64,000 nt of DNA from Neolewinella marina. GTDB taxonomy: Bacteria > Bacteroidota > Bacteroidia > Chitinophagales > Saprospiraceae. Position 1 is the stretch's first letter. Every line of letters starts with the position of its first letter. The notes beneath the pieces were generated by a model. It worked only from the letters and a program-made list of their open reading frames with translations. It searched no databases and had not been told where the DNA came from. The DNA lies in assembly GCF_002631205.1 (NCBI RefSeq), contig NZ_PDLO01000001.1, forward strand, positions 434,001-498,000. The letters run 5' to 3'. Shown here one piece after another: positions 32,554-41,719 of the stretch. The position numbers and the translations under genes are program-made.

Positions 32554-34892
32554 GAGCCCGTCAGTTTGTCCAGCCGGCTGCCGCCGCGGACGGCCAACTC
32601 CGGTATGGCAAAGCCGTTGAGCAGTTGCTTGAGGGCCCGGTCCGGGTCCTCTCCATCCCCCTCGCCTACGAGGTGGTTGGCGTAGAAGTTTTCCATCTCT
32701 ACCCGGCTGATCAGGTAGGCCAGCAGGCTTTCCGCTCCCTGGTTGTGATTGATGCCACTGCTCATCAGTCCGTCGTAGCAGCCGCCGGTTTCCGGATTGT
32801 ACAGGGTGGCCTTCATCTCGTTCTGGCCGGTAAACCAGTCAAAGGCCAGCTGGAGGTGAGCGCCATAGGGTTGCAGGCCTTGGTAGCGGCAAGCCTCGCT
32901 GAACAAGAGCACCATACCCATGACATCAACGGGCTGCTGGTCGAACCGGGGACGCTCCCCGTCGCAGACGTAAGGAGCGGCACAACCTACGGGACTGATG
33001 ATGCCGTCGCGCAGGGTCTGGTTCACCAGGAATTCGGTGGTTTGGCCGGCCACCGTCAGCAGTTCCTCCTTGCTCAGGTGGCGCAAAGCGCAGTACAGGG
33101 AAAGGGGCAGGATAGCGTTACTATAGGTCAGGTAATTTTCGAACCATTCCCAGCCCTCCCGACGGCTGTCGCGGTAGTGGTCCAACAGGCGGTTGCAGCT
33201 GCGGTCCAGCAGGTTGAGCATGGCCTCGTCGGTGGGCTTGTAGTCCAGGAAGTAGCTCAGGGCCATCACGCCATAGGCTACGGTCCGGGGGCTCCGCATG
33301 TCGTCGAGGTGGCCGATGGCACGGTGAAAGATCTCTTCCATCAGCATCCGCTGCTCGGCCCGGGGGGGATGGGCCAGACAGTACCCGATGGCCCAGAGGG
33401 CGCGGCCGTAGCTGTCTTCGGAGCCCTGCTCCTCCAGCCACCGCCGGTCATATCCCATGAAGTTGCGGAAGGTGCCGTCGGGGTTCTGGGCGTGGTAGAT
33501 ATAGGCCAGGTAGGTGTCGGCCAGCCGCAGCAGCCGCTGGCGGTTGCCCAGGCCTCGCTTGAGCAGCATGCCCACGAGAAACAAGGCGCGGCCGTTATCG
33601 TCCAGGCAATACCCTTCCGTCCGGTTGGGAATCGCATACTTGGCGTGCTGCAGCAGTCCGCAGTCGTCGGTGAGGCGGAAGAGGTGGTCCAGGTTCAGCT
33701 CCGGCAACTCCACCCGGGCGGCCGCCGGTTTGCGGAAGGCCTTAAAGGCTACCCGGGCCTTGCCAAAAACCCGGAGGTATTGACGGCCGATACGGGGCCA
33801 GAGCAGAGTAGCTCCGTAGGCCGCCGCCCTGTTTCTCATCTCCTCGAGTTCGGTGGGATGGTGGAACAGTTCCGTCACGATCCGAGCCAGGGCCTGGTGG
33901 TCGTGGAAGGGGAACAGCCGCCCCCGTCCCTCTTGCAGGAGCTCCTGGGCGTGCCAGAAGGGGGTACTCACAATGGCCGCCCCGGCGCCTACGGCGTAAG
34001 CCAGGGTACCGCTGGTGATCTGGGCCTCGTTGGGATAGGGTACCACGTAAACGTCGGCGGCCCGCAGGCAGTCGAACAATTCCTGTTCGGAAGCAAATTT
34101 GCTGACCATCCGCAAGTTGGGGCCTACGCCCAGTTCCTCGGCTAGCCCCTCCAGGTATTCGCGGTATTCTTCTCCGTTATCGCGCACCACGTGGGGATGA
34201 GTCTTGCCCAGCACCACGTAGAGGGTATCGGGAAATTCCTGCACAATGGCGGGCAGGGCCCGGATGGAGGTCTCAATGCCCTTCCCCCGCCCCAGCAATC
34301 CGAAGGTGAAGAGTACCCGCCGGTCACCCCACCCGAGCTGCCGCCGCAGCGTAGCGCGGTCGGGCGACTGAATCACGGGCACCCCGTGTTCAATTACGTT
34401 GATCTTCTGGGGCTCGACGGCGAAGACTTCTTCCAGCAATTTTCGCGCCAGTTCGGTCATCACCACCACCGCCTGGGCGCGGTCGGCAATGCGCCTCAGC
34501 ACGTTGCGCTGTCCGAGGCTGGGGTTGCGCAGTATGGTATGGAAGGTGACAATGAGGGGGATGCGCAGTCCGTCGAGGAGGTGGAGCAGGTAGGCCCCGT
34601 CATCTCCTCCGAAGATGCCGTATTCGTGCTGGAGCACCAGCAGGTCAAAGCCCCCCTCGTTCAGGTATTCGGCCGTATCGCGGTAGTCCTGGATCACCCG
34701 CGGCCGGATGCGGCGGGTCACTTCCACCGGGTAGGCGTGGGCATCCGCCGGGTCTTCCATGGCGATGATTTCGGCATAGTCCCGTATCTCAGTCGCCCGC
34801 AGGTTGCTCAGTACCGCACGGGCCAGACTGTTCGTGAAGGTGCCAATGCCACAGGCTTTGGGCGGATAATTCCCCAGGAATGCAATCTTCAT
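32550..34892 (-). CDS. Two-domain glycosyltransferase (GT4) with C-terminal alpha/alpha-barrel
   Basis: A 780-residue protein. Residues 1-375 are GT4: KIAFLGNYPPKACGIGTFTNSL at the start, then VVMTELARKLLEE, LFTFGLLGRGKGIETSIRALP and VVPYPNEAQITSGTLAYAVGAGAAIVSTPFWHAQELL. Residues about 400-770 are a helical repeat region of the six-hairpin type, with ANP-like motifs NGRALFLVGML, RNFMGYDRRWLEEQGSEDSYGRALWAIG and WEWFENYLTYSNAILPLSLY, resembling glycosidase or lyase-type toroids. It could therefore both add and trim sugar, or use the toroid for binding. Acidic residues are present but catalytic ones cannot be set without alignment. It is first in an operon with the smaller GT. Divergent from parB over 291 nt. 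Confidence 0.88.
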   Translation of the reverse strand: MKIAFLGNYPPKACGIGTFTNSLARAVLSNLRATEIRDYAEIIAMEDPADAHAYPVEVTRRIRPRVIQDYRDTAEYLNEGGFDLLVLQHEYGIFGGDDGAYLLHLLDGLRIPLIVTFHTILRNPSLGQRNVLRRIADRAQAVVVMTELARKLLEEVFAVEPQKINVIEHGVPVIQSPDRATLRRQLGWGDRRVLFTFGLLGRGKGIETSIRALPAIVQEFPDTLYVVLGKTHPHVVRDNGEEYREYLEGLAEELGVGPNLRMVSKFASEQELFDCLRAADVYVVPYPNEAQITSGTLAYAVGAGAAIVSTPFWHAQELLQEGRGRLFPFHDHQALARIVTELFHHPTELEEMRNRAAAYGATLLWPRIGRQYLRVFGKARVAFKAFRKPAAARVELPELNLDHLFRLTDDCGLLQHAKYAIPNRTEGYCLDDNGRALFLVGMLLKRGLGNRQRLLRLADTYLAYIYHAQNPDGTFRNFMGYDRRWLEEQGSEDSYGRALWAIGYCLAHPPRAEQRMLMEEIFHRAIGHLDDMRSPRTVAYGVMALSYFLDYKPTDEAMLNLLDRSCNRLLDHYRDSRREGWEWFENYLTYSNAILPLSLYCALRHLSKEELLTVAGQTTEFLVNQTLRDGIISPVGCAAPYVCDGERPRFDQQPVDVMGMVLLFSEACRYQGLQPYGAHLQLAFDWFTGQNEMKATLYNPETGGCYDGLMSSGINHNQGAESLLAYLISRVEMENFYANHLVGEGDGEDPDRALKQLLNGFAIPELAVRGGSRLDKLTGS

Positions 34893-35151
34893 TAGTGGTT
34901 CAAAGTGTTTGGTCAGGACGCAACGCCCCGTTTGAATTTAACTATAATTTTATCGGGGAGGTTCGGGAATTCAGCATCAGGGATGCCGGCTTTCATGCGA
35001 TCTCCCTTACATCCTCTTGTTTTGCTCATTCTCAAGTGGTAATTTTTTTCTCAGACAAAGAATGCAACTGACCATTCCTGCGTGGGCCGGGGTGGCGGCG
35101 GCGCGCGGGTGCCGTGGCAAGCGCGACGGGATGTCGGGCGGCTGTTTTTGC

Positions 35152-35159
35152 TATCTTTG
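35152..35159 (+). promoter_or_regulatory. -7 box of parB
   Basis: TATCTTTG, exact TAnnTTTG, 24 nt before the parB ATG at 35184. It supports that start over an in-frame upstream start at 35082. No TTG at -33 was found. Confidence 0.55.
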
Positions 35160-35183
35160 CGGGCCAAACCTTCTCCCTACCCT

Positions 35184-36095
35184 ATGGCCAAGAAATTAAA
35201 GCGAGGCAAACCCAGCAGCAGCGACCTGAAGAACGGCCTGAGCGCCTTGTTTCCCGGCCAGCGGCTCGACAAGGCCAGCGAAGAGGAAACGATCAAGACC
35301 CTGAGCCGCAACTTCGCGATGCTCCCCATCGACAAGATTTCCGCCAACCCCGACCAGCCCCGGCAGGAGTTCGAAAAGGAAGCCTTGAAGGAACTGGCCG
35401 ACAGCATCCGCGTCCACGGCATCATCCAGCCCATGACCGTCCGCCACATGGGCGACGGCACCTACCAGATCATCAGCGGCGAGCGCCGCTACCGCGCCAG
35501 CCAGCTGGCCGGACTGCGGGAGGTACCCGCCTTTATCCGTACGGCCAACGACCAGACCCTGCTGGAGATGGCCCTCATCGAGAACATCCAGCGGGAGGAC
35601 CTCAATCCCATGGAAGTAGCCTACTCCTACCTGCGGCTGCAGGAGGAGTTCGACCTCACCCAGGAGCAACTCGCCAAGCGGGTGGGCAAGAAGCGGTCTA
35701 CCATCACCAACTACCTCACTATCCTGAGCACCTCAAACCGGGTGCGGCAGGCCATCAAGGACCGCAAGATCAGCATCGGGGCCGCCAAGACCTTCTCAGG
35801 TATCAAGGACATTGGCCAGCAGGAAACCTTCCTCGACGACATCCTGTCCCACCCCAACTGGTCGGTACGCGACATCGAGCGCGAAAGCCGGGTGTACAAG
35901 AACAAGAACAAGGTGACCAAGGGTGCCCCACCCTCCGACGACGACGCCCGCCGCGTGGAGCAGGCCTTCGCCGAATTCTTCGGCACCAAGAAGGTGAAGG
36001 TGAAGGTGGACAACCGTGAAGGGCGCTCGGGCAGCATCACCCTGCGCTTCGAGAGCAAGGAACAGCTCGACCAGTTCTACAAAGCCGTCGAGTAG
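35184..36095 (+). CDS. parB: ParB/Spo0J-family chromosome partition protein
   Basis: A 303-residue CTP-dependent DNA clamp that loads at parS and spreads. Residues about 45-130 are the N-terminal CTP domain with RQEFEKEALKELADSIRVHGIIQPMTVR and the box GERRYRASQLAG. ALIENIQREDLNPMEVAYSYLRL leads to the helix-turn-helix LTQEQLAKRVGKKRSTITNYL (about 165-185). The C-terminal dimer domain ends LRFESKEQLDQFYKAVE. No parS-like TGTTTCACGTGAAACA was noticed nearby. Unusually there is no parA directly upstream; the neighbour is a divergent glycosyltransferase. The downstream DUF5683 gene is the usual partner in Bacteroidota, so parA seems to have moved or been lost from this locus. Confidence 0.95.
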   Translation: MAKKLKRGKPSSSDLKNGLSALFPGQRLDKASEEETIKTLSRNFAMLPIDKISANPDQPRQEFEKEALKELADSIRVHGIIQPMTVRHMGDGTYQIISGERRYRASQLAGLREVPAFIRTANDQTLLEMALIENIQREDLNPMEVAYSYLRLQEEFDLTQEQLAKRVGKKRSTITNYLTILSTSNRVRQAIKDRKISIGAAKTFSGIKDIGQQETFLDDILSHPNWSVRDIERESRVYKNKNKVTKGAPPSDDDARRVEQAFAEFFGTKKVKVKVDNREGRSGSITLRFESKEQLDQFYKAVE

Positions 36096-36144
36096 TAACC
36101 CGCCCCCGGCAACCATTCCCCGCCCGCCGGCCTCCTTACCGCAT

Positions 36145-36816
36145 ATGTCGCTTTCCCCGCACCGCCGAGCCTGCCTGATTGCCCTGCTTTTGCTACTGGC
36201 CATGGCACCCGCGTCCGCGCAGTATGACCTCATCCGCGATACGGTGCCGGAAGGGGAATCAGCCACCCTACTCACCCTAAAGCAACTCAACCGCGAACCC
36301 AAGCAGGCCCTGCTCTGGGCCCTGATCCCGGGGGGCGGACAGGTATTCAACAAGGCCTGGTGGAAGGTGCCGCTGGTGTACGGGGGGCTGCTCGGTATCG
36401 TGGCCGTGGCCGACTATAACCAGACGCTCTATTCCCGCTACGTGACGGCCCTGGAACAGCGCTGCCTCGGCGACGGCAAGGTGATCGTGATCCCCAATGC
36501 GGAATGCATCCCCACCGAAAACGAGCCCACCCTCGCCGGGGTCAGCACCGCCGCCCTGGTACAGGCCCGCGACGGCGTGAACCGAAACCGGCAGACGGCC
36601 TATATTTTCGTCATTGCCGGCTACGTCCTGCAGGCGGTGGAAGCGTTCACCGACGCCCACTTGCAGGATTTTGACATCAGCGACGACCTCAGTTTGCAGA
36701 TCGGGCCGGTGGTATCGCCGCAGACAGGTGCGGGCGCGGGCATAACCGTCCCCCTGGGGAGCGGGCGCCAGCGGCGGCTGGAGGAAGCTGCCGCGAAATC
36801 ACTTTCTACGCGTTGA
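36145..36816 (+). CDS. DUF5683 membrane protein
   Basis: A 223-residue protein with a signal peptide (about 1-24, ending ASAQ) and then REPKQALLWALIPGGGQVFNKAWWKVPLVYGGLLGIVAV, the DUF5683 core with a membrane hairpin. A second hydrophobic helix, TAYIFVIAGYVLQAVEAFTDAHLQDFDISDDLSLQIGP, follows near 150-165. Function is unknown; the family regularly follows parB in Bacteroidota. It starts 49 nt after parB. The signal peptide includes APASA, encoded by copy 3 of the dispersed 18-bp motif. The 3' end overlaps hemC on the other strand by 11 nt. The start at 36145 is preferred because it gives a proper signal peptide and does not overlap parB. Confidence 0.87.
   Translation: MSLSPHRRACLIALLLLLAMAPASAQYDLIRDTVPEGESATLLTLKQLNREPKQALLWALIPGGGQVFNKAWWKVPLVYGGLLGIVAVADYNQTLYSRYVTALEQRCLGDGKVIVIPNAECIPTENEPTLAGVSTAALVQARDGVNRNRQTAYIFVIAGYVLQAVEAFTDAHLQDFDISDDLSLQIGPVVSPQTGAGAGITVPLGSGRQRRLEEAAAKSLSTR
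36204..36221 (+). repeat. Dispersed 18-bp motif, copy 3 (in the DUF5683 gene)
   Basis: 17 of 18 bases match GGCACCCGCGTCCGCGCC (last base A). In frame it encodes APASA at the end of the signal peptide. Confidence 0.7.
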
Positions 36817-37696
36817 GCAACTGCTCGACCACCGCTTCGGGCAGCCCGGCGCGGGTCGACTGGCTCAGCTGTACCCGCCGCAGCGGTGCCGTAGCATCCG
36901 GTGCGTACGCCGCCCAGACGTGGAAGTTCCCCAATTGGTCTTTCTCGCAGTAGACGCCCAGCGGCATGGAGCACCCCCCTTCCATCAGGTTCAGCACCTT
37001 GCGCTCCACGTTGGTACACTCGCCCACCACGGGGTGGTGCAGCAGCGAAAGTTTCTTGCGCATCTCGATGTCCTCCTCTCGGGTCTGCACGGCCATCACC
37101 CCCTGTCCGGGAGCGGGTACGAACTCACGGGGGGAAGGTCGTATCACCTCCAGTTCGCTCAGGTCCAGCTCCAGCCGTTCGAGGCCGGCGGCGGCCAGTA
37201 CTACGGCGTCGAGTTCGCCGCTCAGGGCTTTCTTCATCCGGGTGGGCACGTTGCCGCGGATGTCGACGGTTTCCAGGCCGGGGTGAAGGTCCTTCAGGAT
37301 CGCCTTGCGGCGGTTGCTGCTGGTGCCGATGGTGGCTCCGTCACCCAGCCAGAGGGGTTGTCCCTTCACCACCCGGTCGCGGTGGATCAGTACCACGTCC
37401 TCCACCGAGGCCCGGTAGCTCAGGGCCGCCAGCACCAGTCCGTCGGGCGCATTGGTGGGCAGGTCCTTGAGGCTGTGGACGGCGCAGTCGATCCGCCCTT
37501 CCAGCAGGGCGTCTTCAATCTCCTTGGTGAAGAAGCCCTTGCCCTCCAGTTTGTCGAAACCGAGGTGCTGGATCCGGTCGCCCTGGGTCTTGATGACCTC
37601 CAGTTCGCTTTCCAGTCCGTGCTTGCGCAGTTCTGCTTGGACGAAGTGGGCCTGCCAGAGGGCCAGGCGGGAGCCGCGGGTGCCGATGCGTATCAT
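36806..37696 (-). CDS. hemC: Hydroxymethylbilane synthase (porphobilinogen deaminase)
   Basis: A 296-residue cytosolic enzyme that joins four porphobilinogens into hydroxymethylbilane in haem synthesis. The start MIRIGTRGSRLALWQAHFVQAEL, the catalytic-Asp region GRIDCAVHSLKDLPT, the Arg-rich substrate site GTSSNRRKAILKDLHPGLETVDIRGNVPTRMKK and the cofactor Cys in LNLMEGGCSMPLGVYC are all present. Length is normal (about 300-310). The end is slightly short but complete. It follows asnS on the same strand after 129 nt of repeats and is convergent with the DUF5683 gene (11-nt overlap of ends). Haem demand from the act and cox genes is high, but no direct link in position is visible. Confidence 0.97.
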   Translation of the reverse strand: MIRIGTRGSRLALWQAHFVQAELRKHGLESELEVIKTQGDRIQHLGFDKLEGKGFFTKEIEDALLEGRIDCAVHSLKDLPTNAPDGLVLAALSYRASVEDVVLIHRDRVVKGQPLWLGDGATIGTSSNRRKAILKDLHPGLETVDIRGNVPTRMKKALSGELDAVVLAAAGLERLELDLSELEVIRPSPREFVPAPGQGVMAVQTREEDIEMRKKLSLLHHPVVGECTNVERKVLNLMEGGCSMPLGVYCEKDQLGNFHVWAAYAPDATAPLRRVQLSQSTRAGLPEAVVEQLLNA

Positions 37697-37720
37697 AAGG
37701 GGTCAATTGGTGAATGGGTA

Positions 37721-37752
37721 AATGCCTGAATTAGTGAATGCCTGAATTAGTG
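37721..37752. repeat. Two 16-bp tandem repeats between hemC and asnS
   Basis: AATGCCTGAATTAGTG occurs twice without a gap (37721-37736, 37737-37752), flanked by degenerate TGAATGGGTA/TGAATAGGTG units. AT-rich in a GC-rich genome. Confidence 0.8.
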
Positions 37753-37791
37753 AATAGGTGAATTTGCTCCCAGGACTAGCTCCCGGCACGT

Positions 37792-37823
37792 ATTCAATAA
37801 TTCAACAATTCAATAATTCAATA
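37792..37823. repeat. Octamer tandem repeat beside the asnS stop codon
   Basis: Four units of ATTCAATA (second unit ATTCAACA) run to 2 nt from the asnS stop codon. Such ATTCAATA runs may vary in copy number by slippage. Confidence 0.8.
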
Positions 37824-37825
37824 AT

Positions 37826-39259
<1,434 letters not shown>

Positions 39260-39279
39260 GCGGTGCTGAATTTAGCGCG

Positions 39280-39287
39280 CAAAGGTA
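39280..39287 (-). promoter_or_regulatory. -7 box of asnS
   Basis: TACCTTTG on the minus strand, exact TAnnTTTG, 20 nt before the ATG at 39259. Confidence 0.5.
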
Positions 39288-39301
39288 CTACATCTGACTG
39301 G

Positions 39302-39982
39302 CTAGCCCTTCCGCCCAAAGTCACAAAGCTGGCGCACCACGCAGCGTTCGCAGTCGGGCTCGCGCCAGTGGCACACCCGTTGCCCGTGCCGCATGAAACC
39401 CTGGTGACTGTCGTACACCCGCTGCCCATCCCACTCCGCCGGCAGGTACTCCTGCAAGATCTTCGAAGCCTTGTCGATGCTCGCGCGTGCCGGCACGATA
39501 CCCAGCCGCTGGGCCACCCGCTGGTGGTGGGTATCGACCACGAGGGCGGGGCGGCGCAAGCCACTGAAGTTCAGCACGGCGGCGCTGGTCTTTGCGCCCA
39601 CGCCGGGTATGGCCTCCAGCCAGTCGCGGGCCTCCCGCACGGGCCACTCCGCCAGAAAGTCGAGGTTCAGCGCTCCGCCGTTGCCTTCCTTCACCCGCCG
39701 CAGGGCCTCCTGTATGCGGGGGCCCTTTACCTCCGGGTAGGTTACGGCGGCGATGGCCGCTTCCACGGCCTCGGTCGGGGCGGCCACCACCTCCTCCCAG
39801 GTGGGGAAGGTTTCCGTTAACCGCAGGAAAGCCGCGCGGGTCACGGCGTTTTTCGTGCGGTGCGACAGCAGGGCGCTCACCAGTTCGCTGAGTGGATCCC
39901 GGAAGCTGAAGGGCACGAAGGGGGCTCCGTATTCGGCGCAGAGGAGTTCGTCGATCCGCAGGGCGCGTTCTTGGGTGGTCAT
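39302..39982 (-). CDS. nth: Endonuclease III-like DNA glycosylase/AP lyase
   Basis: A 226-residue base-excision repair enzyme. The helix-hairpin-helix LEAIPGVGAKTSAAVLNFSG carries the catalytic Lys, and ALVVDTHHQRVAQRLGI the catalytic Asp, so a bifunctional glycosylase/lyase is expected. The [4Fe-4S] loop C-x6-C-x2-C-x5-C is complete near the end (CHWREPDCERCVVRQLC). Length is typical. It removes oxidised pyrimidines. Although NTH proteins are usually 210-220 residues, the N-terminal MTTQERALRIDELLCAEYGAPFVPFSFRDPLSELVSALLSHRT differs from E. coli Nth, so it belongs to the broader HhH-GPD Nth group. It is divergent from the TSUP gene by 63 nt. Confidence 0.93.
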   Translation of the reverse strand: MTTQERALRIDELLCAEYGAPFVPFSFRDPLSELVSALLSHRTKNAVTRAAFLRLTETFPTWEEVVAAPTEAVEAAIAAVTYPEVKGPRIQEALRRVKEGNGGALNLDFLAEWPVREARDWLEAIPGVGAKTSAAVLNFSGLRRPALVVDTHHQRVAQRLGIVPARASIDKASKILQEYLPAEWDGQRVYDSHQGFMRHGQRVCHWREPDCERCVVRQLCDFGRKG

Positions 39983-40032
39983 GCTTGAAGAAGGTGGCTC
40001 AAGCGGGGGAAAGTTTGCTGGGCCCGGTGGGT

Positions 40033-40040
40033 TAATTTTG
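40033..40040 (+). promoter_or_regulatory. -7 box 5 nt upstream of the TSUP start codon
   Basis: TAATTTTG, exact TAnnTTTG, ending 5 nt before the GTG at 40046. Predicts a leaderless transcript. TTTG at 40014-40017 gives only a 15-nt spacer. Confidence 0.45.
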
Positions 40041-40045
40041 CTGGC

Positions 40046-40801
40046 GTGGAGTACCTCTGGCTTTTCCTTTCCTTTTTTCTCGTGGCGGCGCTTTACGCTT
40101 CGGCCGGCTTCGGAGGTGGCAGCAGCTATCTGGCCCTGCTGGCACTATCCGGTTTACCCACTGGTGCGATCCGGCCCATCGCCCTGGTGTGCAACCTCGT
40201 GGTCACGGGGGGCAGCTCGCTGACTTACGCCCGGGCGGGGGTGACGCCCTGGCGGCGGGCGCTTCCCCTGGTGGTGGCCAGTATGCCGGCGGCCTTTTTG
40301 GGCGGACGGGTGCAGTTGCCGCGGCAGCAGTACTTGCTGATGCTGGGCGGACTCCTGCTGCTGGCGGCGGTGCTCATGCTGTGGCAGCGTACGGGAGTAA
40401 AAGAAGTAGAAGCCCTCGGCCGGCGGCGGGGCGCGGGTGCCGTGGCCGTGGGCATCGGTACCATCGTTGGTTTCCTCTCTGGCGTAGCGGGCATTGGCGG
40501 GGGCATCTTCCTCTCCCCCATCCTCTTTTTGAGCCGCTGGGACGGGGCGCGGGCCATCGCGGCCACCACCAGTCTGTTCATCGTGCTGAATTCCGTGGCG
40601 GGGCTGGCCGGACAATTCAGCGTCGGCGTAGACCTGGACATATCCCTCACCCTGCTGCTGACCGTAGCCGTGGCCGGCGGCGGTTACCTGGGCACCCACC
40701 TGACCCTCCACCGTTTCCCGCCCGCCGTGATCCGGAAAGTGGCTGCCCTGCTCATCCTTTTGGTCGGCCTGCGGTTAGTTTGGTCTAACTGGGTATTTTA
40801 G
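40046..40801 (+). CDS. TSUP (TauE/SafE) family membrane transporter
   Basis: A 251-residue protein with about eight helices in two halves. Family marks are FFLVAALYASAGFGGGSSYLALLAL in the first half and AVGIGTIVGFLSGVAGIGGGIFLSPILFLSRW in the second, with the glycine-rich duplicated motif. TSUP proteins export sulfite, sulfoacetate or related anions; the true substrate is unknown here. It begins with GTG 5 nt after a -7 box. moaD begins 1 nt after its stop, then moaE overlaps moaD, so the three form an operon. A sulfur link is possible, since MoaD sulfur carriers and molybdopterin dithiolene need sulfur, but this is inference. Confidence 0.9.
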   Translation: MEYLWLFLSFFLVAALYASAGFGGGSSYLALLALSGLPTGAIRPIALVCNLVVTGGSSLTYARAGVTPWRRALPLVVASMPAAFLGGRVQLPRQQYLLMLGGLLLLAAVLMLWQRTGVKEVEALGRRRGAGAVAVGIGTIVGFLSGVAGIGGGIFLSPILFLSRWDGARAIAATTSLFIVLNSVAGLAGQFSVGVDLDISLTLLLTVAVAGGGYLGTHLTLHRFPPAVIRKVAALLILLVGLRLVWSNWVF

Positions 40802-40802
40802 C

Positions 40803-41042
40803 ATGATGAAGATCCAATGTTTCGGGGTGGCCCGCGACATCGCCGGTGGCCCCTACCTCTCCCTCGACCAACTGGAAGGGCGCAGCGTAGCCGAACTGCG
40901 GCAAGCCCTGCTGCAAGCCTACCCCGCCTTCGGAGAACTGGTCAGTTTCGCCATCGCCCGCAACGAAGAGTACGCCAGCGACGAGGAGCGCATCGAAGCC
41001 GGCGACCAGCTCGTCATCATCCCCCCCGTGGCCGGTGGCTGA
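40803..41042 (+). CDS. moaD: Molybdopterin synthase small subunit MoaD
   Basis: A 79-residue ubiquitin-like sulfur carrier ending in PPVAGG, the Gly-Gly tail that MoeB adenylates and that is then turned into a thiocarboxylate. IQCFGVARDIAGG at the start and the hydrophobic core positions fit MoaD more than ThiS. An alternative start is the second Met (40806). It lies one base after the TSUP stop and overlaps moaE by 8 nt, so synthesis of the two synthase subunits is coupled. The moaA-moaC-moeB genes are convergent nearby. Confidence 0.93.
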   Translation: MMKIQCFGVARDIAGGPYLSLDQLEGRSVAELRQALLQAYPAFGELVSFAIARNEEYASDEERIEAGDQLVIIPPVAGG

Positions 41043-41469
41043 TTCCAATTCCCATATCGACGTGCAACTGAGCGCCACGGCCCTCAGCCTGCAGGCGTGC
41101 CGCGACTTCGTCGTTCACCCCTCCTGCGGCGGACTCTGCTTCTTTGAGGGCACCATCCGCGACCTGAACCTGGGCGCCACCGTCACCCACCTGGAATTCG
41201 AAGCCTACGCCCCCATGGCCGTCAAGGAAATGACCAAGATCGCCGTCGCCGCCCGCGATCGCTTTGGCCTCCACGCCGTAGCCCTCCACCACCGCACCGG
41301 CGACCTCGCCATCGGAGATACGGCCGTCATCATCGCCGTGAGCAGCGTCCACCGCAAACCCGCCTTCGCTGGCTGCGAATTCATCATCGACGAGCTGAAG
41401 AAGACCGTCCCCATCTGGAAGCGGGAATTCCGGGCGGATGGGAGCCATTGGCTGAATGCTCATCCTTAG
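41035..41469 (+). CDS. moaE: Molybdopterin synthase large subunit MoaE
   Basis: A 144-residue protein that, with MoaD, inserts two sulfurs into precursor Z to make molybdopterin. The family core is complete: GGLCFFEGTIRD, THLEFEAYAPMAVKEM, HRTGDLAIGDTAVIIAVSSVHRKPAF and the active-site Lys in EFIIDELKKTVPIWKREF. The GTG start lies inside moaD (8-nt overlap). The end DGSHWLNAH is typical. No molybdoenzyme gene is in the window; ActB in this genome is a relative that does not bind the cofactor in studied cases, so the users must lie elsewhere. Confidence 0.95.
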   Translation: MADSNSHIDVQLSATALSLQACRDFVVHPSCGGLCFFEGTIRDLNLGATVTHLEFEAYAPMAVKEMTKIAVAARDRFGLHAVALHHRTGDLAIGDTAVIIAVSSVHRKPAFAGCEFIIDELKKTVPIWKREFRADGSHWLNAHP

Positions 41470-41567
41470 GGGATATACGAGGTGCCTGATGACCGCGAGG
41501 CCCATTCCTCGGTCCCCTCGGAATTGACCCCGCTAGTTCGACGCCGTCCCTTCCAGGGCCGGAAAAG

Positions 41568-41700
41568 ATTTACGATTTGTGATTTATGAGGTACGACGTG
41601 GATTTGACGTCTTGGCTCGTTGGCGGTTATGGTACCGGGGTGGAGGGCCTCCCGGCCCGATTCATTTTCACCACTGAGACACAGAGGTGCACAAAGAGCT
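41568..41700. repeat. Short AT-rich repeats between moaE and moeB
   Basis: GATTTACGATTTGTGATTTA (41568-41587) resembles the heptamer repeat in the actB-actC gap. CACTGAGACACAGAGGTGCA (41672-41691) is a short imperfect CACAGAG repeat of a kind seen in intergenic DNA of several phyla. No gene is evident from 41470 to 41719. Confidence 0.5.
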
Positions 41701-41719
41701 ATGGGGTATATCGTAAACC

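Noticed and set aside
35104..35113. CGCGGGTGCC at 35104, 40432, 62346 and 6952 as further copies of the dispersed motif.
   Set aside because: Only 10-11 bases match and the other half is different. In GC-rich DNA such partial matches need a genome-wide test before being counted.
40774..40789. GTTAGTTTGGTCTAAC, similar to the act/cox shared element, at the end of the TSUP gene before moaD.
   Set aside because: It is one base shorter in the centre, lies within coding sequence, and has no promoter at a fitting distance. Kept only as a possible chance match.
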